Of a stretch of 38,639 nt of DNA, positions 26,001 to 33,048 are shown one piece after another (position 1 is the first letter of the stretch; each line of letters starts with the position of its first letter). The position numbers and the translations under genes are program-made. The notes beneath the pieces were generated by a model. It had not been told where the DNA came from, ran no database searches, and saw only the letters and a program-made list of their open reading frames with translations. Source of the DNA: a bacterium (GTDB lineage Bacteria; Chloroflexota; Anaerolineae; Epilineales; Epilineaceae); NCBI GenBank assembly GCA_003576755.1, contig QEVT01000009.1:1-38639 (forward strand). The letters are read 5' to 3'.

Positions 26001-27332
26001 CGGCGTGTAGCCCCACGGCTCGTAGAACGAAGGGAACAGCGTCAGGTCGGCACCGACGACGAGCTCGTAGTACGTCTCGTGCACGAGGGGATCGTTGCCG
26101 TCGAGGTACACCGGGACGAAGACGACGTGCACGGCGTTCTCGGGCCGGTTCAGCAGCCCCTCGTCGGCCAGCCGCCGCAGGATCGGGTCGGAAGCCTCGT
26201 GATGCAGGTCGTGGGTCGAGAGGTAGGGTTGTTCGACGCGCTCGCCCGTCCGCGACGCCTGGAGGATGGCCCGGCGGGGGCCCGCGTTGCCGGCGGGGAA
26301 CAGCGCGAACACCACCACCCGACCCCCGGACCGGGTGCGGAGGTCGTGGTCCAGCGCAGCCAACGCGTCGAGGGCGACGTCGATGCCCTTGTTGACGAAC
26401 TCGTAGCGCCCGGCGCACACGAAGAGCTCGGTCTGGTCGCGATCGTAGGTCGTCGCGGTCGCCAGCGTCGCGATCTCGAAGAGCCGAGCGCGGGCGGCGT
26501 GCACGGCCGTGGGCTCGCGCAGCAGCGCCGGGGGGAAATCGTCGTCCATCCCGTTCATGAGGATCGGATCGGGCGCTCGGCGCAGGAAGTGGAGGCACTC
26601 CTCGGCCGTGATCGCGCTGACCGTGGTGAAGCAGTCGGCCTCGCGCGCGGCAATGGACTCCATCGAGTGCTTCGACGGCACCCCGAGCTCGCGCGCGGTG
26701 GCGTCGGGGTCGACGGCGCCCATCGTGTCGTAGAGCTCGGGGCTCGGCCGATTGGCGGCGAGCGCCCGACCGAGGGTGGTCGCGTGGGTCGTGAAGACGG
26801 TTCCGACCTCGGGCACGCGCCGCTTGAGGTAGAGCAGCGTGGCGCCGGTCAGCCACTCATGCGACTGAACGACGACCGCGAGCTGGCGGGGCAGGAAGTA
26901 AGCCGATGCGAGCCGCTCGACGGCCTGACCGACCGCGTGGCTGAACATGACCGGCTCGAGGTAGTCCCAGCCCCCGGCGATGGAGTCGAGCCGATACCAC
27001 TCCCAGTACTGCGCCAGGATCGCGTCCTTGTGGGCCAGGAGCGCGTTGTGGTCGACGAGCAGGCAGCGCGGCTCGCCGGGCACCAGCCATCGGCCCATGC
27101 GACAGCCGACGGGCGCATCGGCGAGGGCCTCGTGCAGACCGGCGTGCCAGATCTCCTCGCGGAACACCGGGCGCGTGCCTTCGGCGCGGGCGAGGTCGGG
27201 ACCGACGACGATGTAGCGGGTTCCGTAGCGCGCCTGCATCGCACGAACCTTGGTGGCCAAGACGGTATGGATCCCGCCCACCATGTTGCAGACCTCCCAC
27301 GAGACCTCGATCAGGATGTCAGGGCTGCTCAT
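23073..27332 (-). CDS. Fused glycogen synthase (GT3-like) / alpha-glucan phosphorylase (GT35)
   Basis: 1419 residues, about the sum of two enzymes. Residues 1 to ~560 are a GT-B glycosyltransferase opening EVSWEVCNMVGGIHTVLATK, as in eukaryotic-type GT3 glycogen synthases, with the nucleotide-sugar region FYEPWGYTPMESIALG near 440. From ~590 an AFSVRNAVPASLAGLRELAMNLWW segment begins the DUF3417/alpha-glucan phosphorylase part. MEYGLVDSFKLYSGGLGVLAG and EASGTSGIKAGVNGTLNL (PLP lysine near 1166) define GT35. The last ~110 residues are beta-rich. One half would build and the other degrade glucan by phosphorolysis. Whether both sites are active cannot be told. A GT4 gene lies upstream on the same strand. 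Confidence 0.9.
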   Translation of the reverse strand: MSSPDILIEVSWEVCNMVGGIHTVLATKVRAMQARYGTRYIVVGPDLARAEGTRPVFREEIWHAGLHEALADAPVGCRMGRWLVPGEPRCLLVDHNALLAHKDAILAQYWEWYRLDSIAGGWDYLEPVMFSHAVGQAVERLASAYFLPRQLAVVVQSHEWLTGATLLYLKRRVPEVGTVFTTHATTLGRALAANRPSPELYDTMGAVDPDATARELGVPSKHSMESIAAREADCFTTVSAITAEECLHFLRRAPDPILMNGMDDDFPPALLREPTAVHAARARLFEIATLATATTYDRDQTELFVCAGRYEFVNKGIDVALDALAALDHDLRTRSGGRVVVFALFPAGNAGPRRAILQASRTGERVEQPYLSTHDLHHEASDPILRRLADEGLLNRPENAVHVVFVPVYLDGNDPLVHETYYELVVGADLTLFPSFYEPWGYTPMESIALGVPTITTDLAGFGRWARDRGDWPATGVAVVARQGRAFEWVSQSLMEHLVAFLGLSPDERRALAAAALRTSHACRWKQFAPAYLEAHAQAAERAAERARTMPKGRFAALASLKARPVSTGSAVTARLHAFSVRNAVPASLAGLRELAMNLWWSWHPAAASLYAELDADLWSDTGRNPVQFLEHVESAKLAAAAASPAFVARVDQAVHDLADALQRRARPEIAYFCMEYGLVDSFKLYSGGLGVLAGDHLKTASDLGLPMCAVGLAYRHGYFKQRLRPDGLQEPLKEHLVAQNHPLVLVTTDHGLPVTVELPLPGGTVYARAWRAAVGTVDLYLLDTNIEANRHEDRALTDSLYGGDQRHRLRQEMVLGMGGYRLLKAIGLTPQVYHMNEGHSAFLILARLVDLVQGGLKWHEALALVRQTTAFTTHTPVAAGHDAFPEDLIRPYIAPLEPVLLQDGATIAGLGQAPWAEHDPSFSMTALALRGSDRVNGVSRIHAAVSRRLFHPLYAGFYEDEVPVAAITNGVHVPTWLAPEWHALFDARLPDDWRAHLADEAYWDHVRQLDAREFWQARLSAKQRLLDWLRANVPRTWVSRREHPAALSESLRHLREDSLVIGFARRFAPYKRATLLFRDLERLESLVSGDVPIVFLFAGKAHPSDDLGKALIRDVVELARRPRLLGHVLFLEDYGMHLSGLMVAGCDVWLNTPTRPLEASGTSGIKAGVNGTLNLSVGDGWWPEAFNGRNGWMIDDVAAEEDPEYQNQIDSASVYGAIENEVLPRFTGRVSGGLPFEWVEMAKESMATILPRFSAERMLREYQARVYDPARRDAATLTADGHARLFALVGFKQRLHQHWDTVAFADLGIEGMDGDTVQSGAVVRLRVELRHPHLRAEELRVQAVVIRAGTDEQVDGFDTFDMAATDATGAGGPDAASVWAASITPTATGEHSLGVRVIPASHPAGADVETLTPLVKWL

Positions 27333-27352
27333 GCGGCGGTATCGGGCTCCAT
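27329..27352 (-). CDS. Possible 7-residue upstream ORF of the phosphorylase gene
   Basis: ATG GAG CCC GAT ACC GCC GCA TGA encodes MEPDTAA and ends as ATGA on the start codon of the fused phosphorylase gene. A GGGAGG lies 10 nt upstream. It may aid translational coupling, but it is short enough to be chance. The rest of 27353-27501 is GC-rich with a 7-bp hairpin at 27476-27495. Confidence 0.25.
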   Translation of the reverse strand: MEPDTAA

Positions 27353-27501
27353 GGTGGTTCGGCCTCCCTGGGCCGTGGGGGTGGCGCTCGGATGGGCGGC
27401 GGCGTTCGCCGGGGCGGGGGTGCCGAGCCGAAGGGGCGGTGAGATCGGTCGGCGGCGGCGCATGGCGACCGCCGCCGCCGGCGCATCGGCGCCGGCGTGC
27501 G

Positions 27502-28881
27502 TCAGTATGCCACCGACGGGGCCCGGGATGGAAGTGGCCGGCGCGTCACCGCGTGGTACACGTTGCGCGTGGACGCCGCGGCCGCGTCCCAGTGGAGGCG
27601 GCGGGCCTCGTCGCGCGCCGCCGCGGCCATGCGGGTCCGCAGCGCGGGGTTGCGCACGAGCCACACGATGGCGCGGGCGATCCGGTCGACGTCCCAGCCG
27701 TCGACCTTGAGCACGTGCTGCACCAGCTCCGCAACGCCGGACTGCCGCGACACGACCACGGGCGTGCCGAAGCTCATCGCCTCGAGCGCGGCGATGCCGA
27801 AGGGGTCGGACACCGACGGCATGACGAAGACGTCGGCGCCGCGGTAGGCCCGCGCAACCGCGGCGCCGTGCAGGAAGCCGGCGAACGTCACGGACGTCCC
27901 GAGGCCGAGCGTCTCGGCTTCGCGCGCCAGATCGTCCAAGAGATCGCCCGTCCCGGCGACGACGAAGGCGGCGTCGGGCACGTGGCGCACCACGCGGGCG
28001 GCGGCACGGACGAAGTATTGGGGACCCTTCTGGTGCGTCACGCGGCCAAGGAAGAGCACGGTTGGACGGGCCGGCGGCACGGCGGCGGCCGGGCGCGGGT
28101 CGGCCGGCATGGTGACGCCGTTGTGGACCACGTCGATTCGGTCGAGCGGGACACCGTGGAAGCGATGCACGCGCGCCCTGGCGTACCGGCTCACCGCGAT
28201 GATGCCGTCGGCCGCCAAGAGGCCGTCGTGCTCGATCGCGACGATCCGCGGATCGGGCCGGTCGCCGGCCCGGTCGTGCTCGAGGCTGTGGACGTGCACG
28301 ACGAGCGGCTTGCCGTGCTGGCGCGCCACCACCGTGCCCGCCGGCCACGTCAGCCAGTCGTGGGCGTGGACGAGGTCGAAGTCATGCCCGCTGGCGAGCG
28401 CGGCGACGCGATCGGCATAGCGGCCGACGTCGTCGAAGAGGTCGCCGCCGTAGAGGGCCATGGCAGGGCTCTCGGTCGCAGGCGTGGCGGGCTCGGCGGA
28501 GCGCTTGGCCGCAGCGCCGGCCGTGCCCCCGTCGCCCGTGCCCGGGGCGCCAGGCGCAGCCGCCGTCTGATATGGGCGGAGGCGCGCCGCGACCCGCAGA
28601 TGTCGGACGCCTCGCGGTGCGGCGGGGGTGCCGGGATCAACTTGGGCCTGGTGGCCGGCGGCGCGGAGGCTCCGCGCGGCGTCAGGATCGCGGGGAGTCC
28701 GGCGGTCGTCCGCCGCCTCGAGGCGCATGTGGGCCGCGTCCTCGTCGCCATGCACGCGTGGGACCACGAAGTCGATCTCGACGCCGGCGCGTGCCAGCGC
28801 GGTCGTCAAGCCATGGCACGCGGTCCCGAGCCCGCCGCTGATGGAGGGCGGGTACTCCCAGCCCAGCATGAAGACCTTCAC
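27502..28881 (-). CDS. GT4-family glycosyltransferase
   Basis: 459 residues from a GTG start with AGGAGGTG a few bases upstream. The N-terminal MLGWEYPPSISGGLGTACHGL is the donor-site glycine loop of GT-B enzymes. HAHDWLTWPAG, LFLGRVTHQKGPQYF and SDPFGIAALEAMSFGTPVVV (the E-x7-E nucleotide-sugar site) follow the GT4 order. Residues ~55-135 form an Ala/Pro/Arg-rich insertion before YGGDLFDDVGRYA. Such GT4 genes lie next to glucan phosphorylases in several phyla and are thought to act in alpha-glucan synthesis, which fits its position 169 bp upstream of the fused GT3-GT35 gene. Donor and acceptor are not proven. Confidence 0.88.
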   Translation of the reverse strand: MKVFMLGWEYPPSISGGLGTACHGLTTALARAGVEIDFVVPRVHGDEDAAHMRLEAADDRRTPRDPDAARSLRAAGHQAQVDPGTPAAPRGVRHLRVAARLRPYQTAAAPGAPGTGDGGTAGAAAKRSAEPATPATESPAMALYGGDLFDDVGRYADRVAALASGHDFDLVHAHDWLTWPAGTVVARQHGKPLVVHVHSLEHDRAGDRPDPRIVAIEHDGLLAADGIIAVSRYARARVHRFHGVPLDRIDVVHNGVTMPADPRPAAAVPPARPTVLFLGRVTHQKGPQYFVRAAARVVRHVPDAAFVVAGTGDLLDDLAREAETLGLGTSVTFAGFLHGAAVARAYRGADVFVMPSVSDPFGIAALEAMSFGTPVVVSRQSGVAELVQHVLKVDGWDVDRIARAIVWLVRNPALRTRMAAAARDEARRLHWDAAAASTRNVYHAVTRRPLPSRAPSVAY

Positions 28882-28935
28882 GGAGCCACCTCCTCTCGAT
28901 CGGCGCGATCCTGGGCGGTGGGGCGATGGCCGCAG

Positions 28936-30105
28936 CTACGGCCCGCCCGGCACGCCGAGCCCGCGCAGCCGTTCGCAGGCCGCCCGCAGCGTCTCCTCCC
29001 GCTTGCAGAACGCAAACCGCAGCAGCCGCGCGCCCTCGTCTCGCGCATCGCGGTAGAACGCGCTCGGCGGGATCGCGGCCACCCCGACCGACTCGACCAG
29101 CCGGCGGGCGAACGTGCGGTCATCGTCGGAGGTCAGCCCCCCGAAGCCTGCCAGCACGAAGTACGTCCCGGCCGGCACCGCGACCTCGAAGCCTGCCTCG
29201 GCGAGGCCGGACACCAGGAGGTCGCGGCGCGCCGCATACGCCGCGCGCAGACCCGCGAAGTAGTCGCCGTCGAACCGCTCGATGGCTGCGGCCATCGCCA
29301 CCTGCAGCGGCGTCGCCGCGCAGAACGTCAGAAACTGGTGCGCCGCCTGTGCCGCGGCCACCAGCGGCGCCGGGCCGACGGCCCATCCGACCTTCCACCC
29401 GGTCAGCGAGTAGGTCTTGCCCGTGCTCGAGATCGTCAGCGTCCGGTCGCGCATGCCCGGCCGTGTCGCCATCGGCACGTGCGCGTGCCCGTCGAACGTC
29501 AGGTGCTCGTACACCTCGTCGGCGATCACGACGACGTCGTGCGCCCGGCACAGGTCCGCGACGGCATCGAGCTCCGCCGGCGTGAAGACCTTGCCGGACG
29601 GGTTGTGCGGCGAGTTGAGCACCAGCGCCCGCGTGCGGCGCGTGAAGCACCGCGCCAGCGCATCGAGGTCCACGGCGAAGTCCGGAAACCGCAACGTGCA
29701 GCACCGCACCGTACCGCCCGCCAGCGCCACGACCGCCGGGTAGCTGTCGTAGAAGGGCTCGAAGAGCACCACCTCGTCGCCGGGCTCGAGCAGGCCCAAC
29801 AACGCCGCCGCGACCATCTCGGTCGCGCCACAGCCCACGGTCACCTCGGAAGACGGGTCGAGGTCAAGCCCGTAGTGCCGCTTCATCTTGCCGGCGATCG
29901 CCGCCACCAGCTCGGGGCGACCCATCGAACGGGCGTACTGGTTGTGACCCGCCCGCAACGCGGCCGCCGCGGCCTCGACGATCTCCGGCGGCCCGTCGAA
30001 GTCCGGAAAGCCCTGCGCCAGGTTGATCGCCCCGTGCGCGTTGGCCAGCGCCGTCATCTCGCTGAAGACCGAGGCGCCGAACGGTGCCAGCCGGGCGGAG
30101 ACCAT
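28936..30105 (-). CDS. Class I/II aminotransferase (YbdL / glutamine transaminase K-like)
   Basis: 389 residues. It is a fold-type I PLP enzyme with INLAQGFPDFDGP near the N-terminus, NSPHNPSGKVF, the IADEVYEHL Asp that contacts PLP, and the Schiff-base K230 in SSTGKTYSLTGWKVGW. The LAQGFPDFDGP and GWKVGW patterns are typical of methionine/kynurenine/glutamine transaminases such as YbdL and KAT I. Together with the omega-amidase-like gene at 22282-23061, it could form the glutamine transaminase-omega-amidase route used in methionine salvage. It starts 15 nt after the upstream membrane-protein stop, so the two are co-transcribed. Confidence 0.9.
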   Translation of the reverse strand: MVSARLAPFGASVFSEMTALANAHGAINLAQGFPDFDGPPEIVEAAAAALRAGHNQYARSMGRPELVAAIAGKMKRHYGLDLDPSSEVTVGCGATEMVAAALLGLLEPGDEVVLFEPFYDSYPAVVALAGGTVRCCTLRFPDFAVDLDALARCFTRRTRALVLNSPHNPSGKVFTPAELDAVADLCRAHDVVVIADEVYEHLTFDGHAHVPMATRPGMRDRTLTISSTGKTYSLTGWKVGWAVGPAPLVAAAQAAHQFLTFCAATPLQVAMAAAIERFDGDYFAGLRAAYAARRDLLVSGLAEAGFEVAVPAGTYFVLAGFGGLTSDDDRTFARRLVESVGVAAIPPSAFYRDARDEGARLLRFAFCKREETLRAACERLRGLGVPGGP

Positions 30106-30120
30106 CGCAGGGCGCCGAGC

Positions 30121-30585
30121 TCAGCCGAACGGCAGCAGCGCGCGGCCGACGGCCTCGCGGAACGGCCAGGGGATCGCCGCCAGGACGGCGATGAGCGCAA
30201 GCCCGAACCACACCGCGGCCGCCCGGTGCTTGGCCGCCGCGCGCTCCGCCCGTCGGCTCCGCGCGCGTCCGATGTGCGTCGCCACCACCGCCAGCAGCAT
30301 CAGCACGCCGTGCTCGATGCTCCAGAAACGCAGGGTGCCGTCGCCCATGGCTGCGCCCATGTCCGCCAGCGCCGCCTGCACGGTCGGGCTCATCCAATAG
30401 AGGGCAAGACCGACAAGCAGCTGGACGTCCATGCCCACGGTGAACCAGCGGCCGACCCGATCGTCCATTGGCGTCCATGGCGCGCCGCCGAGTCGGCCGC
30501 GCCAGGCCAGGACGACGGCCATCGCGCCGGCAAGGAGCACGAGCCAGCGGACGATCGAGTGCGTGGCGAGCAATGCGTCGAACAT
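30121..30585 (-). CDS. Conserved four-helix membrane protein with IPWPF motif
   Basis: 154 residues with four predicted transmembrane segments (about 8-27, 48-66, 88-106 and 122-140). Conserved-looking features are THSIVRWLVL at the start, a middle WSIEHGVLMLLAVVATHIG and a C-terminal AAIPWPFREA. I recognise this pattern from uncharacterised small membrane proteins in several phyla, without a known function. The spaced His residues (HS, EHG and ATH) could bind haem or metal, but that is speculation. It precedes the aminotransferase by 15 nt. Confidence 0.75.
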   Translation of the reverse strand: MFDALLATHSIVRWLVLLAGAMAVVLAWRGRLGGAPWTPMDDRVGRWFTVGMDVQLLVGLALYWMSPTVQAALADMGAAMGDGTLRFWSIEHGVLMLLAVVATHIGRARSRRAERAAAKHRAAAVWFGLALIAVLAAIPWPFREAVGRALLPFG

Positions 30586-30691
30586 GGTTTGGAGACCCTT
30601 CTGGGTGTGAGCGGATGGTCGCCGAAATCGGTCGGGCGCGCCGCGCGCGGCAATGCCCAGGCGGTCCGGGCAGCGCCGTGCCGGGCGCCCG

Positions 30692-31285
30692 CTACAGCCG
30701 CAACCGCCAGAGCACCGCGAAGACGGCGCCGACCGTGCCGACGATCCCGAGCACCGACCGCCATGGGCGATCGGCCGGCACGTCGTCGAGCGACCCGGAC
30801 CGATGGACCGCGGAGCTTCCGAGCACGATGAGCACGAAGGCCGTCCATGCCAGGAGCGGGATCGTCACGAACCCGAACCAGTTGATGTAGCGCACCGCAC
30901 ACGACACCCCGATCTTGCAGGCCGAGCTCTCCGCGATCACGCCCCTCTCGATGAGGAGGTGGTAGCTCGAGATGCACCACCCGGCCGCGGCCAGCGCGAT
31001 GGCGTAGCGGGGCAGCGCGCGGTCGCGCCACCACAGGCCGAGCGGCAGGATGATCGCCAGCGGGTACATCAGGATGCGCTGGTACCAGCACAGCGGGCAC
31101 GGCACGTAGCCGCGCACTTCCGAGAAGTAGAGGCTGCCCAGCGTGGCGACCCATGCCACCGCCAACGCAACGTGGAGGCCGTTCCGCTCGAGCCACGTCG
31201 GCACCGCCGCCGGCGCGTCGTCGCCGTCGACGGCGACGGCGGATGGCCTCGGGCGGGCGGCGACGGCAGGGTCGGTTGCGGCCAC
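30692..31285 (-). CDS. bdbC: Disulfide bond formation protein, BdbC type
   Basis: 197 residues from a GTG with AAAGGAG upstream. DsbB/BdbC proteins reoxidise thiol oxidases using quinone in the membrane. The first redox pair is C63-P-L-C66 in VPCPLCWYQRILMYPL. The second is C123 and C129 in ACKIGVSC, followed by AVRYINWFGFVTIPLLAW, all diagnostic of the Gram-positive-style BdbC branch. Four transmembrane helices fit. An unusual ~35-residue Ala/Pro N-terminal tail precedes helix 1. The partner DsbA/BdbD is not in the window. Its clients may include the Cys-containing secreted proteins nearby. Confidence 0.9.
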   Translation of the reverse strand: MAATDPAVAARPRPSAVAVDGDDAPAAVPTWLERNGLHVALAVAWVATLGSLYFSEVRGYVPCPLCWYQRILMYPLAIILPLGLWWRDRALPRYAIALAAAGWCISSYHLLIERGVIAESSACKIGVSCAVRYINWFGFVTIPLLAWTAFVLIVLGSSAVHRSGSLDDVPADRPWRSVLGIVGTVGAVFAVLWRLRL

Positions 31286-31325
31286 GCGGTGCTCCTTTGG
31301 ACAGGGTTTCGGCCAAGTGCCGCAG

Positions 31326-31331
31326 ATTATA
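31326..31331 (-). promoter_or_regulatory. -10 box TATAAT for bdbC, overlapping the upstream stop
   Basis: A perfect TATAAT on the minus strand overlaps the TAA stop of the lipoprotein gene (CTA TAA T), the same arrangement as at 6524-6530. Transcription would start near 31319 with a ~34-nt leader. No clear -35 is seen. Confidence 0.5.
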
Positions 31332-33048
31332 GCGTCTCGAACCCGAACGCCGCGATGGTCGGCAGCAGCTCGGCGCCGTTGAGCCGGTCGAACGCCTCCG
31401 GATCCTCGACGGACCACTCGGCGACGGCGTCGCGGATCCTTCGGACCGCGGCCGACACCGCGGCGGAGTCGACCGGGCGGCCGGCCGAGCGCTCGCCATG
31501 CCAGTACGCCAGCTCGAGCTGGTCCGTGGTCGTGCGAGCCACGCGCCACAGCGACTGCAGCCCACGCGCCAGGTCGGTCCGCCACGCGGCCGGCGCAGCG
31601 TCGCCAAGGGCGGCCACACGCGCCGACGCGTCGCGCCGCGCCTGGTCGATCGACCGGCGCCGCGCCTCGAACGCCTCCTGCGTCGTCAAGCCGCCGTGCG
31701 ACTGCACATACGCCAGCATGCCCGCGATCCGCTCGCGTTGGTCCCGGCTCTGTCGCCCTCGGAACGCCCGGCCGTGGTCGGTCAGGTCGACGCCCTCCGG
31801 GCTGAACAGGCGGGCGACCAGCGACGCGGATGCCTTGTACAGGGCGAAGGCCGCCTCGCGCGACGGCGCGGGATAGGTCTCCCCGATCCAGGCCCGCAGC
31901 AGCGCGTCGGGGTCGGCCTCGGGGTCCTTCGCCAGCCCGGCCAGGACCGCCACGTTGACCGCGTTGCCGTACGGCACGCCGAAGATCGGGTTGGCGGACG
32001 AGTTCCAGTTGATGCGAACGGCGACCCGGCGCCCGCCGGCGGCGACGAGGCGCCGGATGCGCGCGGCGAACACGTCCCCGAGGTAGGCGGGGAACGCGTT
32101 CCACCCGGCGTACTCCCCCCACGCGTCGAACTCGACGACGACCCGCGGCCCGACGTGGTCGAGCAGGTGCGAGGCCGGCGCCAACGGCACGAAGTCGCCC
32201 TCGGTGTGCTTGATCGACACGACGACGTTGGGCGGCAGCCGGTCCACCGCCGCCGCGAACGCCGCGCCGCCTGCGAGGTCGGCCAGCCGCCCCCAGGCGC
32301 GGACCTGCACCTCCTTCGGCGCCCCTGCGCCGGGTGTGCCCGCGCTGCCCGCCGTCTCCGCCACCAGTCGGCCGAGGATCGCGTCGGGGTCGACGGGGCG
32401 GCCGTCGGCGTCGACGCACTCCGTCACCGACATGTCGGCCTCGTCGGCGGTGAGCTGCAGCCCGTCGACGAACGGTGCCGCGCGCCAGAACGCCGCGAGC
32501 TTCGCGCGATAGACCGACCACAGGAACGGGCCGTCGACGCATGGCGCCGCCGCGGTGGCCATGTGCGGCCGCAGCACCGCCAGGACCTCGTCGGGGAAGC
32601 TCAGCTGGTTGGTGTGGAAGATCAGCCGCACCCCGCGCGCATGGGCGTGGGTGGCGACGTCGCGCAGCGCGCCGAGATACAGCGCCGCGTCGGCGGCCCG
32701 GGCCGCCGGGTCGGGAAACGCCGCGGCGCCGACGTTGCCGATCGGCTCGATCGCGAAGTCGTAGGTCTGCACGTCTTCGAACCCGCGCGAGAACACCACG
32801 TACGACCCGATCCCGAGGTCCGCGCCGCGATCGATGTTCGCGCGGATGGCCGACACGTGCCGCGCCAATCGCTCCGGGTCGGGCTCGAGCTGGCGGAGGT
32901 GGTGGTGGTCGACGAACGCGAGATCGAGCGAGCTCGCGGGCGGCGGTGGCGTTGGCGGCGCCGTCGCCGGCGGTGGCAGTGCCGCGCAGGCTGCCAGGCC
33001 GATGGCCAGGACAGGCGCGAGAACGACCGCGCGCCCTGGCTCAGCCAT
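31327..33048 (-). CDS. Lipoprotein, putative TIM-barrel glycoside hydrolase-like
   Basis: 573 residues from the ATG at 33048, which overlaps the previous stop by 8 bp; a longer upstream frame is not needed. A signal peptide ends in a lipobox LAAC with C21, followed by a Pro/Ala/Thr spacer. The body contains barrel-like strands: LDLAFVDHHHL, IGSYVVFSRG, GVRLIFHTNQLSFPDEV, DGLQLTADEADMS, VVSIKHTEGDF and VVVEFDAWGEYAGW. The order of strands and acidic strand ends recalls alpha-glucuronidase-like (GH67/GH20-related) barrels, but I cannot place the family with certainty. It is likely anchored outside the membrane. It sits in an operon with an NHL propeller and a cytochrome c. Confidence 0.6.
   Translation of the reverse strand: MAEPGRAVVLAPVLAIGLAACAALPPPATAPPTPPPPASSLDLAFVDHHHLRQLEPDPERLARHVSAIRANIDRGADLGIGSYVVFSRGFEDVQTYDFAIEPIGNVGAAAFPDPAARAADAALYLGALRDVATHAHARGVRLIFHTNQLSFPDEVLAVLRPHMATAAAPCVDGPFLWSVYRAKLAAFWRAAPFVDGLQLTADEADMSVTECVDADGRPVDPDAILGRLVAETAGSAGTPGAGAPKEVQVRAWGRLADLAGGAAFAAAVDRLPPNVVVSIKHTEGDFVPLAPASHLLDHVGPRVVVEFDAWGEYAGWNAFPAYLGDVFAARIRRLVAAGGRRVAVRINWNSSANPIFGVPYGNAVNVAVLAGLAKDPEADPDALLRAWIGETYPAPSREAAFALYKASASLVARLFSPEGVDLTDHGRAFRGRQSRDQRERIAGMLAYVQSHGGLTTQEAFEARRRSIDQARRDASARVAALGDAAPAAWRTDLARGLQSLWRVARTTTDQLELAYWHGERSAGRPVDSAAVSAAVRRIRDAVAEWSVEDPEAFDRLNGAELLPTIAAFGFETL

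Noticed and set aside
23124-27710. 1528-codon open frame on the plus strand opposite the fused glucan enzyme
   Set aside because: The opposite strand encodes recognisable GT3 and GT35 motifs throughout. The long antisense frame is a by-product of high GC content and has no recognisable domains.
27250-30831. 1193-codon plus-strand frame over the GT4, aminotransferase and membrane-protein genes
   Set aside because: Arg/Gly/Ala-rich translation without motifs, antisense to three recognisable genes.
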